64,000 nt of DNA from Gymnogyps californianus (Eukaryota > Chordata > Aves > Accipitriformes > Cathartidae), in contig NC_059479.1 of assembly GCF_018139145.2 (NCBI RefSeq), positions 2,542,001-2,606,000 on the forward strand, given 5' to 3'. Position numbers and translations under genes: made by a program. Positions 1 to 12,700 of this stretch are shown piece by piece. The number at the start of each line of letters is the position of its first letter. Position 1 is the first letter of the stretch. Below the pieces are notes generated by a model, which saw only the letters and a program-made list of their open reading frames with translations, was not told where the DNA came from and did not search any database.

Positions 1-723
1 GTCCTAGAAAAGTCATTTCATACCAAAGCCAGACTAAGAAACACACCACAGCAGCATTTTAGAAGTTCTCTCACGAGGCTTAAAGGACATTAAAACTCTT
101 CCCTTGACCCTTCCTACCAGGTGGATACTTTGATTAGTAAACTTAGCCACCGACTGGCCATCAAAGATCGTTGGAGTAATGATCTGTGACATATAATACT
201 CAAAAAGTTAGCAGACAAATACTGGCGGAGGCTGCGTGCTGTGAAGTGTCAAGGACTATCATCGTTTCGGGCATTTGAACTTTGAACGTTCCAAGCCCCT
301 TTCCATCTGGCAGGCTATAAGCAATAGTAAGCCACAGGCTTGACCTTGAAATTATTGGTTGACGTTTTGTGGTCTTTGAGATGCCAGACGAGGAGAGCAG
401 AGCGTTTCCCCTCTCTGCCGACCCCCAGCCTGAAGCCTGCATGTGAGCTCCCGTTGACAGGCTACTACCACGAGCAAACAAAATGTTTGGCTTACAGTTG
501 GGAGAACAGAGTTTCTAGCGTTGTCGAAGCTTCGCAGATTTTATCTTGCTAATAAAACCGAGCAGATGAGAGGGGGCTAGCTCAAACAGCAGGTCTTGTT
601 CTGGCAAAAGACAAGGTAGCTGTGGCTCATACCCATGCTGGTGATTTTTGTTCCAGTGCAGGTACCACTAAGAGCATTTGATGCGAAGAAAGGCTGATTT
701 TTGTCTTTGTGGTTTTGCTGCAG
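1..723 (+). other. Intron of the exchanger gene (5' part off window)
   Basis: Everything before the first visible exon reads as intron. I looked for the preceding exon, which should encode the last transmembrane helix and end just before GMTIRPL, and found no candidate here. The intron ends in a good polypyrimidine tract and CAG at 721-723. Confidence 0.55.
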
Positions 724-813
724 GGAATGACCATCCGTCCTCTCGTTGATTTGTTGGCTGTCAAGAGGAAAAGAGAGAGTGCTCCCACAGTGGGAGAGCA
801 GATCCATATTCGG
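724..813 (+). CDS. SLC9A2: Exchanger exon a: end of transporter domain and basic juxtamembrane patch
   Basis: This exon has 90 nt, 30 residues, and runs phase 0 to phase 0. It is bounded by a T-rich acceptor ending CAG at 723 and a consensus donor GTAAGT at 814. It encodes GMTIRPLVDLLAVKRKR, the most conserved segment at the membrane-tail boundary of NHE proteins, and ends inside the helix that binds CHP1/CHP2. Confidence 0.88.
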
Positions 814-3800
814 GTAAGTGATGCGTCCATCGACACATGGCCAGAGCTTTCCAATATGCTTTGCAAATGTGGTGTGCCTCCAGGGACTCCACAGCCCTGC
901 AATTTTACCCGAATCTTCTGCGGGTCAGTCCCTTTCCAGGTTTGAAGTCCTATGCAGCTTCCTAACCATGGGTTATTATTTGCGTTGGAACTCAATCAGT
1001 GTTGCATTAGGTGGTGCATAAACATGACAGAAAAAGATAATCACTTGCCCAAAAGTTTATACTCTAACCTAACTCCAACTTTTCTGCTTCTCTGGAAAGA
1101 GTGAAAGACAGAAAATGAGACTTGGTTGCTTTCAGAGTTAGGATCTTCCACGTGTTCACCAGTCACATCACCACCATCAGTTTGGATATTTTTGCAAAAA
1201 AATTTAGAAAGGGGAGGGTAAGGTTAGCACTATAGTGGAGGGAACCACTGAAGTGTCCCTTCCCTGGAAGTGTTCAAGGCCAGGCTGGATGGGGCTTTGA
1301 GCAACCTGGTCTAGTGGAAGGTGTCCCTGCCCATGGCAGGGGGGTTGGAACTAGATGATCTCTAAGGTCACTTCCAACCCAAACCATTTTATGATTCTGT
1401 GATTCTAAGTCCATAACGCAAAGGTGGAATTTAGTTCACCTTGCTCTCACCATCCAAATGTTGGCCTTTCTAGTTGTAGAGGACTTCTTCAGAGAGTGGG
1501 TCAACTCCATGAGAAAGCAGGGTATTCTGCACACCTAGCTGAGGCTTTGCATTTGTGTCTATGTCCAACATAAAATTATGTTTCTGAGTCTAGCTGTTTA
1601 TGCCCAGTCACATTTCTGTGGGTATGGCTCCTTCAGGAATTTTTTTGTCTTCTTTTTGGGTAGCTAGAAATAAAGACATTAGGTCTGAGGACATTTATAA
1701 AAACTGTTTGGCATCCTCACAATTAGGTTGTATTACAGGGCTTTGTCTGAGGCTAACAGAACAGTTCAAGAGGCTGAAGAGTCTTTTCCTATCATGAACA
1801 GAGAATACTTTCTTCTTTTGTTAGTGTGTGAATAGTAAATCATCTCTGGAGATGTGTTTATTAAGGAATGTGAGCTGACAATGGCCATGTACCAATTAAG
1901 TTGAGAAGGTAACAATGCAGATAGTTGGAAATCAGGGACGCAGAAGCCAGAAGCAGCTTCCTTCCTCAAACTGATTTCTCTTTCCGGATAGTTGGGACAC
2001 TCTTGCTCACAAGAGTGATGATCAGTGTGTGAGTGTAGGTGTCATTTGCTGGTCCTCAGACCATACAGCTGCTAACAGCAAGGTGAGGACTCTTAAACCT
2101 GTACCAGGCTGCAGGGCTGAGTGAACTGCTCTGAAATTTTTCTGTCTCTGACCCCACAAAAAATATTTTTTTAAAAAACTAGAGCTGGAGGAAGCTTCAG
2201 GGACATTGGTACCTGAGTCGTGGAGGGGCATTGACCCACAGTAGAGCAGAGCCCCCACCCAGTTTAGAGATGCCAGTAGGAGGGAAAACAATTTGGGAAA
2301 TTACAGAGATTTAACTTTTAGGTGGAAAAATCAACCTGTCCGGGATGTTTAATGTAATTTTAAACAATAATAATGTTTTTGTATAAGGCACGATATGGCC
2401 TATGATTTATTTTAGTGTGGGAAGTGTCTGGGGGAAGGCAGTATTTATTATTCAAGTCAAAGCATCATTTGTACGTTATCTACATCTATATCCTGAAGAT
2501 ACTGATCTCCTGAGACAAATTGTCCTCAAAAACCTCAATATGAGCATTTCCTGCTTATCAAGGCCCAATATGCAGGACATGCAAGCCGTCAGCCATCCTG
2601 TACGTATCATAAAGAGCAGATCCACGTCCCTCAGTGATTATTCTTTGCTCGCACAGACCTGAAAGCAAGCAGCCAAATCACTTATTGTACTCCAGAACTG
2701 AGGGATGCGCATAGATGCCCGGATGGGGAATTAGCCCGACAACCCCTCTTCTTGTTTACCGGTGCTGTGTACCGAGCTGAAAGCATCTCCCGTTTTGTCT
2801 GCTGGCTTTTGATGTTTGCTGGCTAAGTTCATCACGTATGCAATACATGCAACCGGTGTGTAACAAAATCCTCTCTTCTGTTTAGTTCTTGGATCATTTG
2901 CTGGCTGGCATTGAAGATATATCTGGACACTGGGGACAGTATTACTGGAAAGACAAGTAAGGATTTGCCAAAATACAACTGTGTACATGTGTAGAAAAAA
3001 CTGAGGCTGGTTTCTATTCCCTAAGTTCCCACTGTGGGCAGCTGCGCCTTGTTCATCCTTGTGGCACAAGGCAGGTGACAAAGGGGCAGCTTTTCCTTGT
3101 CCAAGGTGAGACCAGGTTCTCGGGGCGCTTCCCCGCTTGCAGGTCGCATATTCTACTTCAGCCTAAAAGGACTCCTTTCTCCTCTCCTGGTGTGTTTGTC
3201 CCTTCTTGTCCAAAGAAATCTGCTGGAAATGAAAGGGCCGTGCCAGCACGTGGCACAGCTTGTGTGGCTTCAGCCTGTCCCTGCCTGCAGCGATGCTGCC
3301 CGTGCCCTCCTGCCTGCCTGGCCGTGTGGGAGCTGAGGACCCCAACCCAGTGTGTGCACAATTAACAGTACCAATATGAGCTTGCAGCACTTGGAGGGGC
3401 AGCTGCCTGTTGTGGACTGAGAAATTATAGAGGATCTCTACAGATTTCTGTAGCAAAAAGTGCTCAATTTTCATTAAGGTCTGGTAGATTGTACACATAG
3501 GAGATTTGTTTTTTTTTTAAACACGAATAACATAAAATATACTAATAGCAATCAACCAGGTTTAATTCCTTGGCTGTGCAGACACAGATGCAGCTAACAT
3601 TATGGTACGGACTCTGATTAATGCAACTGGCAGGGATTTTCTTAGGAATGCCGGTGCTTGGAAATGCCACTAGAGGGTATGGGAATCGCTGCTGCTGAGG
3701 AGCGTCCTGGCTCCTTGCGAGCAGGTTGGTGAACAGCTAACAACAGCCAAACTTGCGCGTCAGTATTTGATACCGGCTAGATCTTTCCCAAACGTCGTGC

Positions 3801-6726
3801 TGCATTTGAGTAGAATGCGAGAGGAAACGGCTCAAGAGGGAATCTGGAAGTGTTTAAAACTGTTGCATCCCTTGGGGCTACTGCATGTACTTGTAGCACT
3901 TATAGGACAGTTCATGACAAATCTGGCACTTTGGGGAGTTTTTGTTGTATTTGGCAAAGTTTTAATATCTCAGCTCATGTACTGTAGTGCGGAAATAATT
4001 AGGGGCTGACCTCTGGGACCATTGGTTTCTGGAAAGAAGGTCATGGAATATAATGGAATATGAGGCAAGTGGGCTTGCTCACAGGTCCATTTAGGTGCTG
4101 GGGAGTCGTGGGAGGAGGCTAAGCCTGTCTTGTTTTGTTCTCAAACAGATTAGAATATTTCAACAGCAAATACCTGCAGAAGATCCTGCTTCGAGAGTAC
4201 GACCAGCCAAAATCCAGTATCGTGCTTCTCTATGAAAAGCTGGAGCGGAAACATGCCATTGAGCTGGCAGAAGCAGGGCAGCTGGGTCATGCCCCATCTC
4301 ACCCATCCTTGCTGTAAGTGCTCCCCTGCAATCGTCCCCTTTCCCTCACTCCTCCCAACCCTCCCACCGGAGGGAACAGTTGTGAAAAGCTTTTGCAAAC
4401 TTCTCTGCCGCCTCTGCTCTTCCCTGCTGGGCTATCCCATGGGAAGGAATAACATAGCTTGGAGAAATGCAAAGTCAATACTATTTAAAGATTAGTAGGT
4501 GGGGATGAAAAATGATCAGGTGGATGAGCCATTTACTGGCACTGATGAACACGGTTTCTGATCTTGTACATGGAGGCTCACCTGTATTCCCCCCAGAGTT
4601 ACACAGAAATGGTGCTCCGAGGAAGAGGCTCTCGCACCACTTTTTGATGGCTTTGCACCATTACGCGTACTGAAGGAACCAACAGCAAGAATGAGCGTCG
4701 GCTGCGAGAGCAGGGTCAAATATTTGCATGTCAGAATGGCCATCTCATCTCTCACAGGCGGTTCTGCCCTGCCTCAGCTCCCCACAGCTCTTTTGTCTAC
4801 CGGGGAGCACATGGCTGGCACGGCTCTGGTGCAAATACCAAACGCCCCTTCTGCAGCGAGCTCCGTCTGCAAGGATTAGCCGTTGGTCATGTCCGCTGGT
4901 GGTGGGATCCGAAAGGGCTGCTGTGAACACTGGGCTTTGGGGGTGCACTGGTCGTGCTGCTGTGCATTTTCCAAAATAAGGTGTTCTGGTTTTCTTTGCA
5001 GCAGCAATGACAGGACTGTCATAACAGACAAAAAATTGGAGGATACTCTGAATCCGGATGTCCTGGAAAATATTCAGGAAATATTGGCGAGGAACCTGTA
5101 CCGAATAAGGAGAACGGTATAACTCTTCCCTCAATCTGTATTTTAGATGTCCAATAACAAAAGTTATCTCAGTTATCCTAACAGCTTGAGCAGATGTTAT
5201 GAATATTTACATAATTACTAATGACGTCTCTTTGTGAGCAGAGAATAGTTGGCTGTGTGAAGCCAGATCCAGTTTCCAAGTCAGTGGCACATTTCTGTTT
5301 GTAGCATGACAGCTTTTGAAAGGTTCACCCAGTCAGCCTATAATTTCATGAAGTATTTTAGGCATCAGTACCCAGAACCAGAAAGGAGAAAGGAGGAGCA
5401 CGTGGATCTTCAGGCATCAGGTTAGCAGATCCAGCAGCTGCAACAGCTCCGGGGTACCTACCGGGCAGAGCGGGGATGGGGTTACCCTCACGTTGCATTT
5501 TTTCCCATAGAAGAGAGCACAGTCAGTGAGCTGCGAGTGAGAATTAATCTGCAGAAGTTTTAAAGCCGCTCGGCGGTTTTGCCATGAAACAGGTACAACT
5601 GGTAAATAGCACAGAAACCGCTTGCTGTTTACAGAATAACTCATGAATAATATGTCTGAGGTTTTACACGGCACCTAGGACTGTGCATTGTAATTGCTGT
5701 TCACATGGTGATACATGAAGCCTTATCCTTAAAATCCACCTAAGCCTTTGTTTTATGGATTACGCACAAAATACTGAGTCCTTGGGGACGCAGCTGGTGT
5801 GGGCAGCTCAGCACAGAGGGATCAACCACCCCCTCCTGTCCCTTTCCTGAGCCTAGAGAAGCAACTAGATAAGGCTGGGAGGAAACCTATAGAAATGGTG
5901 AAGAGGAGGAAGATGAAGGCATACCGCCTGTTTGCACTTACTGCTGCCTAAATCCAGCCTCGCCCCTTGTAGCGACAGAGTTATCCCAACTCACGCTGAT
6001 GTTAGTGGGAGATCTAACTTTGGTTGGTTTAAGGCTTTTGAAGCCGGATTTATGGTTCCTGTGGATTGCATGATTTATATATGAAGGTGGGGCTGATATA
6101 AAATATTGGAGGGCTGGGCAGAGGCACTGAGGCTGAGGACACCTCGAACAGAGCAGTTGCGCTAGGTTGGTGTGTCACCTGGACTAATAGAGATGCATCT
6201 CAGCCTTGTCGTTCAGTGATCGCTTGGGCAGTTTTGCATAAAGAAGCAGAGTTTGGAGTCCCGTCTTCCTTCTTTGGCTCTTTCCCTCCATCCCCGCTTC
6301 TCATACTTGGGCGGATCGGTCTATCCCCATAACCAGGCAGGATGGTTGCAGGAGGGTGAAGGACCCTGGAAGATGCAGGCGCTGGTGAAGGGATGCTGCT
6401 GCGGAGGGAGGGACGGTCCCACCTCCAGCAGCGGTCTCTGGTGTAACGTGCAGGGGCCAGCGTACAACAGGCACACCCTTCCCGGAGAGACCGAGCCCGT
6501 GGAGCACGCCAAGGAGATCCTGATCCTCCGGCACAAGAGCCTGCGGGTGGAAGCGAGCGGAGGTGACACGGCCAGCTCCAGGAAGGAGGTAAGAGGGAGC
6601 AGGGAAGGCTTGGACCTGCAGAGACTGTGCACGGGCTGCTTTCCCTGTGCAGGTATAACAAGCACTAGGAATAGTGCTGTTTCTTGCTGGTGGTGTTTCC
6701 TTTTAAAGACAAATCCTGTTGCCTTC

Positions 6727-6757
<31 letters not shown>

Positions 6758-9700
6758 GTATGTCTCAATCCTGAAGGGGATTCCTGAGGGGAAAAAAACC
6801 CCAACCCAACTCCTGACAATCAAATGAGCCATCTTGCGTGCAGCACCGTTCAGTGCTTTGTGAACACAGGCTTCCATCCATGCTAGGAAAGTTATTTACT
6901 GAGCAAATGTTATTAATTGGGCTTCAGTCTGTAGATTCAGAGGTCTGTTTTTCCCATGTTTTCTTTTCTGGGAGCTTTCGTCAAAGGTGGGAATTTGGTT
7001 CACCCATTGTCAGCGGTCCAGATGGACTGTAAATATTTGAAACTGTTTGGTGTTTTTTTTCCCCCTAGCTCTTTTGAAAGGACAGAAGCATTATTGTGAG
7101 CTTTCTTATTTATTCTGGAGGTGAGTTTTTTGTTTTTAAAAGCAGCTACAGTTCTGGGCAGACTTGAAGAAAGTAAAACAGAGGGAAGTGTTGCATACCG
7201 GATTCCTGGGAGAGCCACTTGGAGTCCAAATTTACTGCTGGCACAGCTCCAGTCAGTTCATGTTCTGAATTAGAGGAGAAACGAGGTAAATACAATGCCT
7301 GTGGCTGGTGAAGACTTTTGCTGACTTCTTTGGAAATCAGTGAGAGAAGCTGGGCCAACATTTCCCTGTGGAAAGACGAAATGGTCCAGGAATGGTGCGC
7401 AAGGAGCGGGCTTGGTCTTTTCAATTCCTCCCATCCTCTGTAAATCTTGCTCTAGAGGAAAAGCAATTAACCTCCTCCCCCCTGCCCCCCGTATTTTGCT
7501 CCCAACCCCCCAGGTCAGCAGCAGTAATTGCTGAGCCATCCCTAAATTTCACCCATTTCTCCGAATCTTAGGTTTTGCTGGCTTGAGCTAGAGTGCAGTC
7601 CAAGTGCAAACTGTAGTCTCTAATCCGGGCGGCAAGGCTCCATCACTGAGGAGAACAGAATGACCTTTGAAAAAGAAATAATTTATCTTTCTTTATTTAG
7701 ATAGTAATTTTCCACGACAGCGCAAGAACTCGGGACTGCCGCAGGCTTTCTTCCACTCTGATTTCTTTGTTCAAATGCCAGTCATTGAAGAGCCCACCGA
7801 GAACGGCAGTAACGCACCAAATGCCGCTGCTTCTCAGCCCTTCATTCACAGAAAGGTGTTCCGGCTCTTGCAAACAACTTAAAAGATTTAATTTGATCAT
7901 TTACATGCTGATTGGTACTTACAATTCAAAATAGATAGGCAAGAACATGGCATGTTCCTGTAGAACATTTGGTATAATTAAACTTCAAAAGAACAACATC
8001 AAACTAGGGCTGATTTTGAGCACGACGTTAGATACTTTAAGGACATTTGATTGTTAACCCTTGTGCTCCTGCTTTCCCCTTCGCTGCTGCTCCCGTTAGG
8101 TACTGCGGTGCATTTGGTAGGAAATTCAGCACCTTTGGGAAGACCGCTTCTCCTGTTACTTTGAATGCTTGCAGCTGGCCTTTCAGAGAACAGAAGATTT
8201 TTGAGGGAATTGCAAAAGCAGTAGAATTCGCTCTGTCTCTATACTGACTCGTGGATGGTGGCTAATGCCCTATGGGGGTGGCGAATGCTCCTATGGATTA
8301 TGCAAAATGCCAGTTTGATGCCGAATACTGCTGTCTCATAGGAGTCATTTGTCGGTGCTAATCACACCTCTTTACAGCAGCTACTTTTGCTTTGTGCCGG
8401 CCGGGGTGACGCAGATGTAAATACTGCGAGCTGATTCCAGTGACATCTGTAAGGGTGACTCTAAGCCCAAGAAGCATCCCTCTGCACCCAAAAGGAAGAG
8501 TCAGGCGTGTTTTGTGTGATCGGCAGCTTATCTGCTAATGTTTTAGAATAGCTGCCTCCTTTTACTGCGAATAGAAATAAGGCGATACCCAAAAGTGATG
8601 GGATAATGTTCTAAAAGAGCCCTGGAATATTAACATGAGGTGGGAGGGTGGGTGAACGCTGTTACTTCACGTTGTAGGAGGACAGATTGCGGAATTTGTC
8701 AGCAGAAAGAAGGAACACTGTGCTAAAAAGTAGATTTCAGCCCGTTAAAAGCAGCTCAATATTTTAAATTTTGGGGAAGAAATTAAGCCACCCAGATTTA
8801 GCTTCATGCCAAGTTGACAAGCAAATGGCATTTTCCTGTTTAAAAAAGAGATGAATGAAAAATATAGCTAGTTAGTGTTTGAGATTTTTCTAATTGTCAG
8901 ATACTCCTTCTTTTGTAGTCCCACAGGGAAGGGTTTGGCCTTCCAGGTTTTGAGTCAGCAAGAAAAAACAGACGCTCTCATGCCACAGGCTTTTCCATTC
9001 TGCATTTCGCCACGAGATGGAAGCATTACAACTGTGTTTGCAAACCCAGCTGGAAATCAAGGGACTGCAAAACAAACTTCAAGCAAAGGGCCACTGAAAC
9101 CCCTCTGGTGCTGGTGAAACACCTGCATGTCTTCTATTGCCAGTCTATTTGGAAAAAGCTTTGGCGATACAGTCAATCAGTTATGTGTTATGAGCTGAGG
9201 GAATAATTAAAAAATCCCTTTGGTTCGGTAGAAACACTGCTTTTTCTGCTCGCTGGCTGTCCGCATATATATTTTTCTTTTTTAGTGAAGTTGGTTAGTC
9301 CTTTGCTATTAAAATATGAAGCTGTTGTAGCTCAGTTAGATTCATCTCATAATTTGTTAGGTGCTGGTTGGACTTTTCGCCCTGTACCAGTCACCACAAA
9401 AATAAGGTATGTATGGAAGAGCGCCTTTCTATAGGTCTGCGGCTCCACCGGGCTGGGGAGGAGCCAAGAGTGAAGTTCATCTCACCTGATGGACAATCCA
9501 TCGCCTTCCACAGTCGGTGCGGAGAAATCGGTGCCCTCGCCAGGACAGGCGCCGGTCAGTGGCCAAGACCTGGCTTCAGCCAGGGCGAATCACCTCTTCC
9601 CTCTAACCTGGGTGGCTTTGGGTGCCTCGGGGGGGTCTGCTGCGCTTCAGGTGTCTGCCTTTGCTTTTACAGTAGTGCTGTGTTAGAAGCCCCTGCCAAG

Positions 9701-12700
9701 GAGGGGCTGCAGAGTGAATAGGGAAGGCAGAGAAAAGAAGAAAGAAAAGAAGTGAGAAAAGAACATTCCTCATCCCTCCCGAGCCAACGGCGCAGGTTAA
9801 ATGATGTACACCAGGCAGAAAAACCTTGGCGGGACTACGGGGTGACTTCAGATCTGAATCGTAGCCCAGAGGATTAACTCCAAGACTATCTATTTCCAGC
9901 AGAAAGTTCGCCTTCCTCCGCCTAAGGACAAAATTCCTTCCGAAGGCTGCTGCTTCCTGGAGCTGTGCATCACGCTGGCTCTGAACGCTGTCCGGATTTT
10001 GGACTTGCCTTATTTTAGGCAAGGATCCAACACAGCGTATGCTGGCAGGGCGGTTTCTGAGACCCAGGATAGCTTTTATTTACCACCGAGCACCCAGAAA
10101 ATCCTTGCACCTGTAGCCAGGCAACTTCGTCCTCTTTTCTTCTGCCAAAACACGAGTACACTCCCCCAGAAGGAGCTTATTTGAGCTGCCTGTAAGCCAT
10201 GTGCGTAAATGACATACTGCCTTTGGTAATTATGTCGGAGCCCTTTCATGGAGCATGCTCTGAGAATCATTAAATGCCCCTGGGAATGGCTTTCCAGGGA
10301 GCCGGGCGCTGCTGCTGGAGCCGGGAAGGCATTGTTATTAAAATGGTCAATAAAAGTGGGAACAAGGGATGGAGGGCATCGGTCCTCGTTAGGGGAGGGA
10401 GGAGAACGAACAGAAACAAAACAGAAAACCAGGCTGGGAGGTGTCCAGAGTTATTTTGGCAGTCTGGGTTTCTGGACCGAGATGCCAAATCACAGCTGCA
10501 TAAGAGACTTATTCCCAGTTTACAGAAGCACCGAACAATTCAGGCGGCATTGTGCTACCTGATTTTTTTTTTTTTTATTTTTTTTTTTTTTTTTTTTTCC
10601 TGAAGGGTGGAGATTAGCACTGGAGTGAAAGGACAGGGAGCTCGTTAGTGCAAGCTCATTACCTGCCTCCTTGGCCGGCAGCCAAGGTGGGGAACAGCCA
10701 AGGTGAGAAACATCCATGTCCTGGGAATGGGCTTTGCCTCCCGCACTCGCCTGCCCCGTCGTCCCCGCTCCAGGGCCGCTCCTTCCCATCCTATCTGCCA
10801 AATCACTCCTGGAGAGCTCAGGCCTCTTCCACCAACTCGAAACAAATCAGCATCTGTAAATATTTCCTGCCATCTATTTGGTCTATTTTTAGCAATAGTT
10901 CTTTTTGTTTTTCTTGGCAAAAGTAAAACAAATGGAAACGGAGTCCTTGGGGATTGCAAATGGCTTGTTTATGAAGCAGGAGTGTTAACAGACTTGCTAG
11001 CAATCTTCATAAATGCATTAAAGTACTTTTCTTCCTTAATCACAGAAGGATGACTCCTACTCAGCGCAGGGCGACTCCAGCACGCAGCCCAAGCTGTGCC
11101 GCTCCTTCACCGGTAAGCTGGGGAGCTGGTGGTGATCACCGGTAAGCCGGCGGTGATTTCCTACCTCCTCTGCTCTCCCTGTCCTGTCCCCATGGAATGG
11201 CCCAGCAGGTGACAGGGAGGATGTGCTGAGGTCCATGGCATGTCCGTTGCAGGGCTGGAATTTGTGAGACAGCCAAGGCAAAGCCTCCTGCCCTCCCTAC
11301 CTTGCTGCAGGCAGCAGCAGGAAGACCTGGGCTGTATGTTGCAGGCAGGGCGGCAGCAGGCAGGGCGGCAGGGGCATCGCTCCAGTCCAGAGGACAAAGT
11401 GGGGCTCTTTAGATGAGAATTGTGAGCGAGCAAGCAGTCGAGAGCCTTCCCAGCCCCAGTGCCCCATCTCAGCCTGACCTGAGACAAGGTTCAGTGTGCA
11501 CTGGGATGCACTGCTGGCAGTGAAGGTGCTCCAGGCAGCTGCCCGGGGGCAGGCAGTGGTGCTGGGAACCACAGCGGTGAGAAGTGTGTCCCAGTCTAGG
11601 TGTTTGACCTCCTTATTACCTGTGTGCTGCAAGGGGGTGCGTGAATTTATAGAGTTTTCTTGTCTCCCGTGTCCGGCCAGGCAAGCATTTGAAACTGGTA
11701 CGGTTCTTCATATTCCACCAAGCGCTAAGATGTTTGGCAGTAATTGCAGATCATTCTGCCTATGGTGACGCTAATGCATAAAGTAAAACCTTATAAAAAT
11801 GAATGATACTTCAAAACATGAAGTTTGTGCCCAAATGCTTTCCAAAAATTAAGATCTATTTTTTTTTTGCTTGCTAAGTATTATTAAAATGCATTTCGAG
11901 TTCCCCATTAGCAGCACTGTCTGTCTTGAATATCTGTTACAGAAAGACCAGTGGCTCAAGACCTCATGTTTTTGTAAGCCCAAGCTCAGTTTTTAGATAA
12001 CTGAAAGCTTAGTTTTCACACTTAAAAAAAAAAAAATGATTTAATATCAATGAAGCTTCACACAAAGTATAGCTGGTCAAAACTGTAGACAGTCGTTTTG
12101 GGCTCTGAAACACAATGAAAAGTTCAGTGGGAAAGTGAGCACTGAATTTTTACTATACTTGGCACAACACCTTTTAGCACAATCACGTCTGTAAAAGTGA
12201 TGATATTGAAAAGGTTCAGTGTTTGTTGAAAATAACGAAAAAATGATGTTGCCTCCCAATATGGGCTGAGATAGGTTAAGGGGCTGGGTCTAACATTAAC
12301 GTAGAGAATATTTCTTTATTACATATGTACTGGACAAATATTTAAGAAGCAAGAAAGTTTCCTTTCAATCTTTTTGTGTCCTTCTATTTCTAATGTTTTC
12401 TTCCTCTGTGATTTTCTTTAAACAATTAACCAAAAATTTGCTAAATAAAGAGCCGCAGAATAGCTGGCACTTCCTCTGCACAAAGGTATCTTACTACAGG
12501 TTTGCAGGAGTAGATGGAAGGAACACAATTGTGTGGCATTTGTGCGTTTATAACGTGGACATCTGCTGGGGATGTAGCTACTTTAATCCACAGTTTATTA
12601 TAAATGTTTAAACTATGTTCTTCCCGAAGAAAAACATGAGTGTAGGCAGAGCAAAGTGATAAAAAGCAGTGTTTCTGGGTGGGTTTGGGGTTTTTTTTGC

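Larger units (their letters stand above)
6589..11045 (+). other. Long intron between exchanger exons e and f
   Basis: A 4.5-kb intron. It holds an A27 run at 6731-6757, a T-rich run at 10563-10598, and a purine-rich GA tract near 9720-9763. It also holds a 59-codon open frame behind a fair acceptor at 7701, which I list only as a doubtful exon. I saw no clear missing exon of phase 0/0, though a short one would be easy to overlook. Confidence 0.6.

Noticed and set aside
6200..6728. Two long minus-strand frames of 153 and 135 codons
   Set aside because: Both overlap the exchanger exon at 6454-6588 and its GC-rich surroundings. The plus-strand exon has splice sites and family motifs; these have neither.
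6731..6757. A27 run as the tail of a processed retrocopy
   Set aside because: No gene-derived body precedes it and no target-site duplication is evident.
8922..9117. Open frame behind a TTTTGTAG acceptor, with a glutamine/leucine-rich stretch (QLEIKGLQNKLQAKGH) in one frame
   Set aside because: Different frames are open over the same DNA, none resembles an exchanger tail, and no consistent donor completes an exon.
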